The notes: generated from the sequence alone by a model not told the origin. A stretch of DNA of 47,113 nucleotides from Rhodopirellula sp. (GCA_012728855.1 JAAYEH010000181.1:1-47113); one strand, 5' to 3'. Counted from the first letter of the stretch, positions 7,125-16,253 are shown. A program made the numbers and translations.

Positions 7125-9920
7125 ATGACAAGACGGTGGATTTCCGCAATTACGGTGGCGGCTGTTCTGGCCCCTTCCGTGGCCGTGGCCGAACAGGTCG
7201 TCTGGGTCGAAACGGAGCGATTCGCCGATCTTGGCGGCTGGGCTGCCGACAGCCAGTTCATCGACCAGATGGGCTCACCGTATCTGCTCGCTGCCGGGCT
7301 GGGAACACCCGTCGCGGACGCTACGACCAAAGTCGACCTGCCGTCGCCCGGCAAGTACCGCCTCTGGGCACGCACCCGCGATTGGATCCCCGACCACCAT
7401 CCGGGCCGCTTCCAAATCCTGCTCGACGGACGTGCCGTGGCGCCCACGTTCGGCCAGTCGGGCGCGGCGGGATGGCAGTGGGAAGACGGTGGCGTGCATG
7501 ACCTTGGCGAAGCGGTCGAACTGCGGCTCCACGACCTGACCGGCTACTACGGCCGCTGCGACGCCGTCGTGCTCAGCGACGAACTGAACTGGACGCCGCC
7601 CGCCGACACATCGGCCATCGGCTCCTTGCGCGAAAGGCACGGCGGCACAAGCCCGAACGTCCACAACATGGGCGACAGCGAGGTCGTGGTGATCGGCGGT
7701 GGACTGGCCGGATGCGTGGCCGCGGTGGCCGCCGCCCGCCTGGGGGCCGAAACGGTGTTGATTCATAATCGCCCGGTCCTGGGCGGCAACGCCAGTATCG
7801 AGGTTTTGGTGCCGCCGGTCGGTGTCTGGCCGTACGGCAAGCAGGATCCGCTCGATCCCAGGGAGAGCGGCATCGTCGAAGAGTTTCAAGGCAAAGGAGT
7901 TCAGACGCTGGAGGAAGCCAAGCTCTACTCGGGCCGGCTGATGCGCATGGTGGCCGCTGAGCCCAAGCTCCGGCTCCAATTGAACGCCCACGCCACCGGC
8001 GTCGAAATGAAGTCGCCCGGTGAAATCGCCTCGGTGCTTGCGGTGGACACCAGCAGCGGGCGGCGGATGCGGTTCGGCGGAAAGGTATTCATCGATTGCA
8101 CGGGCGACGGCGTCGTCGGCGTGGCGGCGGGCGCCGAATACCGGCACGGGCGCGAACCGCGGTCGATGTACGGCGAGTCGATGGCCCCCGACGCCGGCGA
8201 CAAGCAGACGATGGGCAACTCGCTCAAGTACGCCACTGTGCCGGAGCAGTCGCCGCAGCCGTTTGCGCCGCCGGCCTGGGCGATGTCGTTTCCCACCTGC
8301 GACAGCTTCCCGCCCGGTCGCCATCCCATGCTGTCGGCCAATATCGAGTGGCAATGGAAGATCGAGTTGGGCGGAACGCAAGACACGTATCGCGATGCCG
8401 AGGAAATTCGCGACGATCTCGTCCGCCTCATCTACGGCCTCTGGGACCATGTGAAGAACCACTGCGATTCACTGGGCGAAAAGGCGGCCAATCATCGGCT
8501 GGCGTGGGTGGAGCACATCGCAGGCAAACGCGAGAGTATGCGGCTGATCGGCGACTACGTGCTCACTCAGAACGACATCGCCGATCAGACGGTGTTTCCC
8601 GACCGCGTGGCCTACGGCGGCTGGGGTGTCGACGACCACTGGCCCGGCGGGTTCTTCCATGAGGGCGAGCCGGCCCAGCACGACTACAAAGGTCTATTGC
8701 ATTCCATCCCGCTGCGGTCGCTCTACTCGAAAGACGTCGACAACCTGTTGATGGCCGGCCGCAACATTTCGGCAAGTCACGTGGCCATGTCGGCCACCCG
8801 CGTCATGCTTACCTGCGCGGTGATGGGTCAGGCGGCCGGCACGGCCGCGGCGATGTGCGTCGAGCACGGTGTCTGGCCACGGGGCGTTTGCTACCAACAC
8901 ATCGACGAACTCCAGCAGCAATTGCTCAAAGACGGCGCGCATCTGATCGCGCTGCCGAACGAAGATCGGCGAGACCTGGCCCGGTCGGCGAGTGCGACCG
9001 CTTCGAGTGAAAAAACACTGCCCGACGGCAGCGCGATGGCGGCGACCAACGTCATCAACGGCTACGCCCGCGCGGCGGACGGCAAGAGCAACGCCTGGTT
9101 GCCGGCCGCCGCAGAGCCGCTGCCGCAGTGGATTCAACTCGCGTGGCCGGAGCCGCGGCAGTTCAACGTGGTGCATGTGACGTTTCAGACGAACGACCGC
9201 TCGCCGCGGCGGTTTGCGGTCGAAACCCGGCAAGACGGCCAGTGGCGGCGCCTGGCGGAAGTTTCGGAGAATCGTCACCGCCGCCACGTACTGGGCTTGG
9301 AACGTGCATTGGCATCGGAACTCCGCGTAGTTCTCTTGGAAGCAGGGCGCGAGGAGGCGGGCGTTTGCGAGATCCGCGTCTACGACGAGACGCAAGCGAT
9401 CGTCGAGGCGGCCCGCCGCCGCGCCGATACAATGAACCAACCCGATGGCGATGCGGGCCTGCCGTGGGACGATTCGGCCGTTTGGGTCACGGGCGTCGAT
9501 CCCCGCAAACTGCCAGGCATCGTCGTCGACAGCTCGCAGGCGGAGACGACGGGCGCGTGGACGAATTCCGACTACACCAGTCCCTACGTCGGCAACGGCT
9601 ACTTGCACGATTTGAACGCCGACAAGGGGACCAAGTCGCTCCGCTTTACGCTGACAGTGCCCAAGGCCGGCAAATACCAACTGCGCCTGGCTTATTCGGC
9701 CGTCGGCAACCGAGCCACCAACGTGCCGGTGACGATCGAAGCCCCCGCCGGCACGAAGACCTTGCAGGTGAATCAGCGTCTGAAACCGCCGATCGACGAT
9801 CTGTTTTGCCCGCTGGATACGTTTGACCTCGACGGCGGGCAGACGATCAGCGTGCGGATCACAACCGAGGGAACGGACGGCTATGTGACGGCTGACGCGG
9901 TGCAGGCGGTTGCGCAGTAG
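7125..9920 (+). CDS. Secreted FAD-dependent oxidoreductase with F5/8-type and golvesin-type C-terminal modules
   Basis: 931 residues; ATG preceded by AGGGGA. Signal peptide about 1-22 (ending AVAEQ). Residues about 25-160 form a beta domain similar to the C-terminal module. The FAD-binding Rossmann motif VVVIGGGLAG lies near 187-196, followed by VLGGNASIEV, FIDCTGDG and LLMAGRNISASHVA, all typical of the FAD_oxidored family (PF12831). Residues about 625-765 look like a discoidin/F5-8 type C module. Residues about 800-930 (VDSSQAETTGAWTNSDY to YVTADAVQAV) match golvesin C-terminal domains, which occur on extracellular glycan-binding proteins. The combination suggests an exported oxidoreductase acting on, or anchored to, a polysaccharide. 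It ends 14 bp from the convergent MFS gene. The substrate is unknown. Confidence 0.82.
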   Translation: MTRRWISAITVAAVLAPSVAVAEQVVWVETERFADLGGWAADSQFIDQMGSPYLLAAGLGTPVADATTKVDLPSPGKYRLWARTRDWIPDHHPGRFQILLDGRAVAPTFGQSGAAGWQWEDGGVHDLGEAVELRLHDLTGYYGRCDAVVLSDELNWTPPADTSAIGSLRERHGGTSPNVHNMGDSEVVVIGGGLAGCVAAVAAARLGAETVLIHNRPVLGGNASIEVLVPPVGVWPYGKQDPLDPRESGIVEEFQGKGVQTLEEAKLYSGRLMRMVAAEPKLRLQLNAHATGVEMKSPGEIASVLAVDTSSGRRMRFGGKVFIDCTGDGVVGVAAGAEYRHGREPRSMYGESMAPDAGDKQTMGNSLKYATVPEQSPQPFAPPAWAMSFPTCDSFPPGRHPMLSANIEWQWKIELGGTQDTYRDAEEIRDDLVRLIYGLWDHVKNHCDSLGEKAANHRLAWVEHIAGKRESMRLIGDYVLTQNDIADQTVFPDRVAYGGWGVDDHWPGGFFHEGEPAQHDYKGLLHSIPLRSLYSKDVDNLLMAGRNISASHVAMSATRVMLTCAVMGQAAGTAAAMCVEHGVWPRGVCYQHIDELQQQLLKDGAHLIALPNEDRRDLARSASATASSEKTLPDGSAMAATNVINGYARAADGKSNAWLPAAAEPLPQWIQLAWPEPRQFNVVHVTFQTNDRSPRRFAVETRQDGQWRRLAEVSENRHRRHVLGLERALASELRVVLLEAGREEAGVCEIRVYDETQAIVEAARRRADTMNQPDGDAGLPWDDSAVWVTGVDPRKLPGIVVDSSQAETTGAWTNSDYTSPYVGNGYLHDLNADKGTKSLRFTLTVPKAGKYQLRLAYSAVGNRATNVPVTIEAPAGTKTLQVNQRLKPPIDDLFCPLDTFDLDGGQTISVRITTEGTDGYVTADAVQAVAQ

Positions 9921-9934
9921 TCGGGACTGGGATG

Positions 9935-11365
9935 CTACCCGCCTGCCAATTCCCGTTCGATCTGTTCCAGCGATTTGCCTTTTGTCTCCGGCAGCTTGGC
10001 ACGGATATAGAGAAACCCTGCCACGCAAATGGCCCCGTAAAGCCAAAAAGTTCCGTGGGCGCCCAGTCGATCGTTCAGCAGTGGAAAGGTGAACGTCAGC
10101 GCCGTGCAGCCGCCCCAGAGCGAAAAGACCGCGACGGACATCGCCGCCCCGCGGATGCGATTCGGGAAGATTTCGGAGATCACGACCCAGGTGACCGGCG
10201 CCAGCGACATCGAGTAGCAGGCGATGGCGGCAACCACCAGCACGAGCATCAGCGGGCCGCTGGCCTTGAGATAATATCCGGTCCCGAGTATCGCATAGAT
10301 CGCCGCGAGCCCCGCCGCGCCGAACATCATCAGGCGCCGGCGACCGAAGCGGTCGACCGTGGCGATGGCGACGAACGTGAAAACCAGGTTGACCACACCG
10401 GTAATGACGATGCCCAGCATGATGTCGCTGACGCCGTAACCGGCCGCCTGGAACACCTCCTGGGCATAGTTGAAGATGACGTTGATCCCGCACCACTGCT
10501 GGAAGACCGCGAGAATCACACCCAGACTCAGGATGCGAAGCAGCCCGGGTTCCAAAAGATCGCGAAAGCGAACTTGTGCGATTTCCTCCTTCGCCAGCGT
10601 GTCGCGGATGTCGGCTACTTCGGCGGCGGCGTACTCGTCGCCGCCGACGCGTGCGAGGATTCTTCGTGCCTCCTCGTTGCGGCCGAATTTCACGAGCCAC
10701 CGCGGGCTCTCCGGCACGAAGAACATCAGGAAAAAGAACATCGCCGCCGGAGCCGTCTCCGCGCCGAACATCCACCGCCATCCGATCTGCCCGTTCCACG
10801 AATCGCGGATCCAGGCGAGGCTGGCATCGGCCGGCACGGGCTCGGCAATCCGCCAGTTGACGAGTTGGGCCATCAGGATCCCAATCACGATCGTTAGTTG
10901 GTTGATCGAGACAAGCCGCCCCCGCATTTTCGCCGGAGAAACTTCGGCGATGTACATCGGCGAGAGGTTCGACGCCAACCCGATGCCCACGCCTCCCAGC
11001 CAGCGAAACACATTGAACGAGGCGAAGTCCCACGCCGCGGCCGTGCCGATGGCCGAGAGCGTGAAGAGCAACCCCGACGCGATCAACATGCGGCGCCGTC
11101 CGAAACGATCGGTCAGCGCTCCGGAAACGACCGCCCCGACCAGGCAACCAACCAGTGCGCTGCTCATGGCCAGGCCCTGGAGAAACGGCTCGCCGGAGAT
11201 GCCGAAGAACGGCTCATAAAAGGGCTTCGCCCCTCCAATCACCACCCAGTCGTATCCGAAAAGCAACCCGCCCATCGCCGCGATCAGGCAGATGAGCCAA
11301 AGAAAGCCCATGTGGTATTGCACGGCAGGAGGTTGAGTCGCGGTTCGTGTCATCGACGTATTCAT
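9935..11365 (-). CDS. MFS sugar porter-family transporter
   Basis: 476 residues from the ATG at 11365; a longer frame back to 11515 would overlap the upstream gene and lacks homology. An in-frame ATG at 11353 is also possible. Twelve hydrophobic segments are apparent. Sugar-porter signatures are present: TDRFGRRRML after TM2, RWLGGVGIGLASN and AEVSPAKMRGR, VPESPRWL before the central loop, TVDRFGRRRL in the second half, and the terminal PETKGKSLEQIE. The family imports hexoses, pentoses or polyols by H+ symport. It is the last gene of a three-gene minus-strand group with a Gfo/Idh/MocA oxidoreductase and another MFS protein, 13 bp after the oxidoreductase, so it probably imports a substrate of that enzyme or of the neighbouring catabolic cluster. 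Confidence 0.88.
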   Translation of the reverse strand: MNTSMTRTATQPPAVQYHMGFLWLICLIAAMGGLLFGYDWVVIGGAKPFYEPFFGISGEPFLQGLAMSSALVGCLVGAVVSGALTDRFGRRRMLIASGLLFTLSAIGTAAAWDFASFNVFRWLGGVGIGLASNLSPMYIAEVSPAKMRGRLVSINQLTIVIGILMAQLVNWRIAEPVPADASLAWIRDSWNGQIGWRWMFGAETAPAAMFFFLMFFVPESPRWLVKFGRNEEARRILARVGGDEYAAAEVADIRDTLAKEEIAQVRFRDLLEPGLLRILSLGVILAVFQQWCGINVIFNYAQEVFQAAGYGVSDIMLGIVITGVVNLVFTFVAIATVDRFGRRRLMMFGAAGLAAIYAILGTGYYLKASGPLMLVLVVAAIACYSMSLAPVTWVVISEIFPNRIRGAAMSVAVFSLWGGCTALTFTFPLLNDRLGAHGTFWLYGAICVAGFLYIRAKLPETKGKSLEQIERELAGG

Positions 11366-11378
11366 TCTTCCAAGCGTA

Positions 11379-12410
11379 TTATTGCGGGATCTCCACAATC
11401 GCTCCGCGATCGACCGATTCCTGTGCCGACAGGCAAAGCACGACCGACCAACGTCCGTCGGCCCCGGAGACCGGCGGCTGGGAGCCGTCTTGAATGGCGC
11501 GGACCAATGAGGCAATCTGCTGATTCAACTCGACGACCTCACCGGTTACTTCGCCGAAAACAACCTCTTGGAGTTGCTCGCCCGCGAGATACCGCAGCCC
11601 GAACATGGGCAGGGGTGAGCGGGCGTCGGGCGCGCTCCAGTTCGCCCAGATCGCGCCGGCGGTTCCGGTCACCTTGCAGGTGGCATGGTGTTCGAAGGCC
11701 GCCAAGGTTTGAGTGACCACGGCGTAGGCGCCGCCGCGAAAGTTGACCAAGGCCGAAAAATTGTCTTGCAGCTCCGGATGGTCCGGCTGGCGGGAGTTGG
11801 CGCGGGCGTAGACCGAGACCGGTTCCCCGTGCGCCGAGAGATACCAACGGGCGAGATCGAAGAAATGGATCGGTTCTTCGAGGATCCAGTTGCCCACCCG
11901 GCTGATGTCGAACCGCCAGCCCTCAGACCCGAATCGGTAGGGGAATCGCGACAGTTCCAAGAGTACGTACTGCGGCGTGCCGACCACCCCTTCGTCGATC
12001 AACTGCTTGACCTTGCCCCACAGCATCGAGAGCCGCAGCTCATGGTCGACGGCCAGCACCCTGCCTTGGCTGGCGGCCAGGGCGACCAGTTCGTCGCAAT
12101 GCCGGGTCGAGAGGGCCATCGGTTTTTCGAGAAAGAGATGCTTGCCCGCCTCCAAGGCGGCTTTGCCGACTTCGTAATGGAGGTGGCTGGGCAGGACGCA
12201 GTCGATTACGTCGATGTCGTCGCGCGCGATGACTCGCCGGTAGTCGTCGAAGATTTCGGCGCCGGGGTGGACAGCTTTGGCCGCTGCGCGGTTTTCCTCA
12301 GAACGGTCGGCCACAGCCGCCAGCATTGCGCCGGGTGCCCGCTCGATCGCCTTGGCATGGTGGGCGCCCCAGAGTCCGCATCCGATCAGGCCGAAACGAA
12401 GCTCACTCAT
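11379..12410 (-). CDS. Gfo/Idh/MocA-family NAD(P)-dependent oxidoreductase
   Basis: 343 residues. An N-terminal Rossmann fold begins at LRFGLIGCGLWGAHHAKAI. The family EKP motif (LFLEKPMALS, about residue 94) supplies the conserved lysine. The substrate domain contains EGWRFDISRVGNWILEEPIH, where Asp and His residues of the usual catalytic DxxxH-type region are seen. Most members oxidise or reduce sugars or sugar acids. Some relatives (GH109, GH188) are NAD+-dependent glycosidases, so a glycosidase role is possible and cannot be excluded by eye. Its ATG overlaps the stop of the upstream MFS gene by ATGA (12407-12410), indicating translational coupling, and a second MFS gene follows 13 bp after its stop. 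Confidence 0.88.
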   Translation of the reverse strand: MSELRFGLIGCGLWGAHHAKAIERAPGAMLAAVADRSEENRAAAKAVHPGAEIFDDYRRVIARDDIDVIDCVLPSHLHYEVGKAALEAGKHLFLEKPMALSTRHCDELVALAASQGRVLAVDHELRLSMLWGKVKQLIDEGVVGTPQYVLLELSRFPYRFGSEGWRFDISRVGNWILEEPIHFFDLARWYLSAHGEPVSVYARANSRQPDHPELQDNFSALVNFRGGAYAVVTQTLAAFEHHATCKVTGTAGAIWANWSAPDARSPLPMFGLRYLAGEQLQEVVFGEVTGEVVELNQQIASLVRAIQDGSQPPVSGADGRWSVVLCLSAQESVDRGAIVEIPQ

Positions 12411-13729
12411 TCGGGCAACTCCTCATTCTTGGTTTCCGGGGCAATCCACAAGAGCAACAGACCGACGATGAATAGCAGCGCCATCGAGGCGACGGCCCAG
12501 CGAAAGCCTAGAAAAGCCCGCATCTCGCCGCGGATCAGCAACAGTCCCGCCGAGCCTAGTCGTCCTACGTTGAAGCAGAAACTCGCACCGGTCGCACGCA
12601 GCCGTGTGGGAAACATCTCGGGGAAATAAATGGCGTAGCCTGAATGCATCCCGGCGGTAAAAAAGGCCATAATGGTGAGCAAGACCGTGGCTTGCCAAAA
12701 CGAGGAGGCCAAGAGGTAGGTCACCGGCACAGTAATCAAGGCGCCGACGTGGTACAACGCGAAGGCCTTGCGGCGACCGATCCACATGGTGACGGGTGGA
12801 AAAGCCAACTGGCCCGCCAAAGCTCCGACGACATTCATGATTAAGTAGGCGGTGCTGCCGGCGGCGCGGCGCTGCGCGTCAGTAGCGTCGGGACCGAGAA
12901 CCATCCCGGCCAATTCCGGCGCCCAGCCGATGATTCCCCAGTACGTGCTCAGACCGACGGCCGCCAGTCCGAAACCGATCAGAGCGCGCTTCCGCCAACG
13001 CGCATCAGTCAACAGTTCGGTCAAAGGCCCTTGCCTACGCGGCGAGCCGGGAACTGCCTCTACCTGCGCTGCCTGCCAGCGCTCCGACTCCTTCAGACTC
13101 ACCAGGATCCAGACGATGAGAAGCGCTGGCAAAAGTCCGATAAGAAACGCGACTCGCCAGGCAGAGACCTCGGTAGGAAACTGGTTCGCTAGCGAGTCGA
13201 CAAGGCTGGTCATACCGAGAAGGGTCGCCAGCAGCACCCCGAAGATGCTGGAGGCATGAAACACGCCGCCGGCGGCGGCTCGCGTCTTCCCGGTGAAGGT
13301 TTCGGCGACCAACGCCGCGGCGATCGCCCATTCTCCGCCAACCCCCAGAGCCACGAGGAATCGCAGGCCGACGATTTGCCACCAAGTATTCGCGAAATAG
13401 TGCAGTCCGCTGAAAACCGAATACGTAAGGATGCTCCACACCATGCTTTTCCGGCGTCCGATGCGATCGGCAAGCATCCCGAAAAACAGCCCTCCTACAG
13501 CCCCGCCCACGAGAAAGGAGGCAAAGGCGTAGTTCGAGTAGCGATCGATTGCGGGATCGGTGAGGCTGACTCCCAACACTTCGGCCATCGCTGGTGTTTT
13601 GAAGAGCGTAAAGAGTTGCCCCTCGAAGACATCGAAGATCCATCCGAGGCAGGCAATGATGAGGACCATCCAATGGTAGCGGGTCAGGCCCTGGTGCCAG
13701 GAACGCTGAGATTCGTTCTCGCTGCTCAT
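12407..13729 (-). CDS. MFS transporter, metabolite:H+ symporter type
   Basis: 440 residues from the ATG at 13729, preceded by a moderate AGGGGA; the longer frame to 13873 has an unrelated, repeat-derived extension. Twelve hydrophobic segments. MFS hallmarks are LADRIGRRKSMV in loop 2-3, RFLVALGVGGEWAIAAALVAE in TM4-5 and WIGRRKAF in the second half. The FDVFEGQLF segment in TM1 (an acidic residue in the membrane) and GVGGEW resemble organic-acid (AAHS/SP-like) symporters rather than the sugar-porter protein two genes downstream. It probably moves an anionic metabolite. It starts the unit that overlaps the Gfo/Idh/MocA gene. Confidence 0.85.
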   Translation of the reverse strand: MSSENESQRSWHQGLTRYHWMVLIIACLGWIFDVFEGQLFTLFKTPAMAEVLGVSLTDPAIDRYSNYAFASFLVGGAVGGLFFGMLADRIGRRKSMVWSILTYSVFSGLHYFANTWWQIVGLRFLVALGVGGEWAIAAALVAETFTGKTRAAAGGVFHASSIFGVLLATLLGMTSLVDSLANQFPTEVSAWRVAFLIGLLPALLIVWILVSLKESERWQAAQVEAVPGSPRRQGPLTELLTDARWRKRALIGFGLAAVGLSTYWGIIGWAPELAGMVLGPDATDAQRRAAGSTAYLIMNVVGALAGQLAFPPVTMWIGRRKAFALYHVGALITVPVTYLLASSFWQATVLLTIMAFFTAGMHSGYAIYFPEMFPTRLRATGASFCFNVGRLGSAGLLLIRGEMRAFLGFRWAVASMALLFIVGLLLLWIAPETKNEELPE

Positions 13730-13819
13730 GCCAGTATCCCCTTTCGCTGCTTGGGCTGACGGCGGCGTCTCTGTCCGACATGGCCTTACATCACGTCTTT
13801 TCGGGCACTTCAGTTTGCA

Positions 13820-13978
13820 GTGTGGCACTGCTTGTGATTGGACGGATCGTCCATTTCGCAGAACCTGCCACAATCACAAGCAGTGTGAACCGCCGCGTTG
13901 CCTCGGGCTCCCACTGCTTGGAGTTGTGGAAAACCGGCTCCCAAGGGAGGATCCGTTCAACTCCAAACAGTGCCACAC
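13820..13978. repeat. Nested inverted-repeat element (family G)
   Basis: Outer arms GTGTGGCACTG (13820-13830) and CAGTGCCACAC (13968-13978) enclose two hairpins. Hairpin 1 has perfect 15-nt arms at 13826-13840 and 13871-13885 (CACTGCTTGTGATTG). Hairpin 2 has 15-nt arms with one mismatch at 13912-13926 and 13958-13972 (CACTGCTTGGAGTTG). The element fills most of the gap between the MFS gene and the SlcC-like gene. It is probably a non-autonomous dispersed repeat; no coding content. Confidence 0.75.
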
Positions 13979-14013
13979 GACGCGTGCTGGCTAACGGACT
14001 CGTGCAAGGTCAT

Positions 14014-15003
14014 TCAGTGTTCGTCAACCCGTTTTCGTGGTGTCGGAAAGTTGAAATAATTGGTCGCACGGTTCCCTGCCAGCACCGCCTCCACGTCGCG
14101 GCAGACGGAAGCGACGACGCGGTGCTGGGCTTCGTGCGTGAAGGCACCGATATGCGGCAATAGGATGACGTCGTCGCGACGGCCGAAGGCGTCCGCCTGA
14201 GGCGGTTCCGTGCTGCGAACGTCGAGCGCCGCCCCGGCAAGCCGCCGCTCGTCCAGCGCCCGCAACAGTCCGGTCTCATCGACCACCTCGCCCCGCGCGA
14301 CGTTGATGAAGTAGGCCGCCGGTTTCATGCGGCAAAAACGCTGATAGGTAAACAGTCCCCGCGTCTGCTTGCCGCCGGGGAGGTGGCAGGTGATGAAGTC
14401 CGAAGTTGCCAGGAGTTCGTCTAGTTCGGTCAACCGTGGCCGGGCCTGGATCACGGTTAGGGAGTCGGGATCGAGGTACGGGTCGTGGGCCAAGACGTCC
14501 ATGCCGAAGGCCTTGGCTCGCATCGCCGTCAAGAAACCGATCCGCCCGAACCCCACCACCCCCAGCGTCTTGCCGAACAACTCGGTGCCATAGAAATTCT
14601 GCCGAGCCCAGCCGCCGCCCTTTACGTGCCGATCCGCCTCCGGGATCCGCCGCGCCAGCGAGAGCATCAGCCCGAGGGTCAATTCGGCCACGGAAACCGC
14701 ATTCTGAGCCGGCGTCGACGCCACCACGACGCCGGCCCGGCCGGCCGCTTCGACGTCGATGTTGTCCAATCCTGCGCCCGCCCGCGCGATGATCTGCAAT
14801 TCCCCGCCGGCACGGATCAGATCTTCGGTTACCCGGGTCTGGTTTCGAACCACCAGCGCCTTGGCCGCGGCGACCGCGTCGGCCAATTGCTCGGGCTTTT
14901 TCCACAGTTCCGGCTCGAAGCCAACGGCAAGCCGCCGGCGCATTGCCTCCATCGGCTCACCGACAATGTTTTCCGTGACCAGGACATCGATCGCGGTGCT
15001 CAT
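14014..15003 (-). CDS. D-isomer 2-hydroxyacid dehydrogenase (D-3-PGDH family; SlcC-like candidate)
   Basis: 329 residues. The N-terminal catalytic domain includes IIARAGAGLDNIDV. The NAD-binding domain has GVVGFGRIG near residue 150, the catalytic Arg in FINVARGEVVDE, the Glu in the DVRSTEPP region, and the catalytic His in LLPHIGAFTHEA. This is a complete member of the phosphoglycerate dehydrogenase-like family, which oxidises 2-hydroxyacids to 2-oxoacids. The family includes (S)-sulfolactate dehydrogenase SlcC. Its position next to an LDH2-family dehydrogenase and a split UxaA/SuyAB pair is the reason to suspect that role; serine biosynthesis or sugar-acid oxidation are alternatives. Separated from the ComC-like gene by a family A repeat. 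Confidence 0.85.
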   Translation of the reverse strand: MSTAIDVLVTENIVGEPMEAMRRRLAVGFEPELWKKPEQLADAVAAAKALVVRNQTRVTEDLIRAGGELQIIARAGAGLDNIDVEAAGRAGVVVASTPAQNAVSVAELTLGLMLSLARRIPEADRHVKGGGWARQNFYGTELFGKTLGVVGFGRIGFLTAMRAKAFGMDVLAHDPYLDPDSLTVIQARPRLTELDELLATSDFITCHLPGGKQTRGLFTYQRFCRMKPAAYFINVARGEVVDETGLLRALDERRLAGAALDVRSTEPPQADAFGRRDDVILLPHIGAFTHEAQHRVVASVCRDVEAVLAGNRATNYFNFPTPRKRVDEH

Positions 15004-15077
15004 CTCGTCTTCTCCTTTTCCGGTCTAAGACCGACGACCGAATGAGTGTTGTATTCGCCATGGGTGGCGAGGTCGAG

Positions 15078-15168
15078 GGGGTCGGGAGTCTTTTTCCGTA
15101 TCGGCCGCCGACCACGCTGGATGTGCCGAGCGGCGGTGGGGCCGATACGGAAAAAGACTCCCGACCCC
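15078..15168. repeat. 91-bp inverted-repeat element, family A copy 2
   Basis: Perfect 27-nt arms at 15078-15104 and 15142-15168 with the same outer sequence as the copy at 7001-7091 and the same total length. The 37-nt centre is similar but diverged (both end GGTGGGG). It lies between two dehydrogenase genes of the catabolic cluster. It is short, has identical arms and no gene, as expected of a REP/MITE-like element. Confidence 0.85.
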
Positions 15169-15188
15169 TTTTGGGTTGCCATGCTCAT

Positions 15189-16253
15189 TCATTCGTCGAT
15201 CCTGATTGCCTCAAGCGTCATTGGAATTCCGTATTCTTGGCAAAGGGCCGCCAACTCCTCCAGTGTCTTCTCATCAATCCCAACGCCGTGCGTGCGATTG
15301 TTCTGCGCTTTGCGAAAGGCACGCTCGCCGGGGACAAGGATTTCGTCTGCTCCCGGCCGGAGGCGGCAAGCCTTGACGCGGTCGATCATGCTATCGGTGC
15401 GGGCCTGCATTTCCGCGGGTTCCATAAAGGCGGCGACATCGATGAGGCAGAAATAGTGCCCCACGTTCTGCGCGCGGTCCATGTGTTTGTACATGGAGCC
15501 CACGTCGCTGCCCATCGCCGCCCCCGCAAGCGCTCCGCAAAACAGCTCCACCATCATTGCCAGGGCCGAACCTTTGTGTCCAGCCATGGTCAAAACGGTG
15601 CCGGCCAGCGCGGCGGCGGCGTCGGTCGTGGGCCGGCCCTCCGGATCCAGCGCCCAGCCATCCGGGATCGGTCGGCCCGCCTTGTTCGCCGCGATGATGT
15701 TGCCGCGGGCGACGACCGAGGTGGCCATGTCGATCTTGACCGGGAATCCTTTTCCGCTGGGGAACGACGCGGCGATGGGGTTGGTGCCGAAGAACGCTTC
15801 GCAGCCTCCCTCCGGCGACATGGCCGGCTCGCAGTTGGTCATGGCCAAGAGCACCATGTTTTCGCGAGCCGCGCGGTTGCAGTAGTACGACAGCGTGCCG
15901 AAGTGTTGCGACCGCCGGATCGTCGCCGCGGCGATGCCGTATTGGCGGGCCAACGGCATGAGCCGCCGGAGCGTTTTCACGGCCTGGACCTGCCCCAGGC
16001 CGTTGTTGGCGTCGACCACTAGCGCCGCCGGGCGACGCGACTCGACAAGCAGTTCGGCCTTCGGGTCGATCAACCCCTTCTGAATGCGGCGAAGATAGAT
16101 GTTCAACCGCGAAACGCCGTGAGTCGACGCGCCGTATACGTCGGCGTCGACCAACGCGTCGGCGAGAATTGCCGCATCATCCCGCCGCACACCCGCCGCG
16201 GCTGCCAGGTCGATTACCAAGGCGGTCAGATCATCGATCGGATAGCGATTCAT
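15189..16253 (-). CDS. LDH2-family malate/lactate-type dehydrogenase (ComC-like candidate)
   Basis: 354 residues, full length for the LDH2 family (PF02615), an NAD(P)H-dependent fold unrelated to ordinary lactate dehydrogenase. The catalytic His lies in YGASTHGVSRL (about 43-53). Cofactor and substrate regions FFGTNPIAASFPSG and DMATSVVARGNI are intact, as is GHKGSALAMMVELF. Members include malate, ureidoglycolate and delta-piperideine dehydrogenases and the (R)-sulfolactate dehydrogenase ComC. Neighbourhood with a SlcC-type dehydrogenase and a SuyAB-like pair favours a sulfolactate role, in which the two dehydrogenases together racemise sulfolactate through sulfopyruvate. Substrate is inferred from context only. 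Confidence 0.85.
   Translation of the reverse strand: MNRYPIDDLTALVIDLAAAAGVRRDDAAILADALVDADVYGASTHGVSRLNIYLRRIQKGLIDPKAELLVESRRPAALVVDANNGLGQVQAVKTLRRLMPLARQYGIAAATIRRSQHFGTLSYYCNRAARENMVLLAMTNCEPAMSPEGGCEAFFGTNPIAASFPSGKGFPVKIDMATSVVARGNIIAANKAGRPIPDGWALDPEGRPTTDAAAALAGTVLTMAGHKGSALAMMVELFCGALAGAAMGSDVGSMYKHMDRAQNVGHYFCLIDVAAFMEPAEMQARTDSMIDRVKACRLRPGADEILVPGERAFRKAQNNRTHGVGIDEKTLEELAALCQEYGIPMTLEAIRIDE

Noticed and set aside
8694..11147. Minus-strand open frame of 817 codons spanning two genes
   Set aside because: Covers the FAD oxidoreductase and MFS genes out of frame; Arg-rich shadow.
15000..15188. 62-codon minus-strand frame between the two dehydrogenases
   Set aside because: It consists of the family A repeat translated; no independent evidence of a gene.
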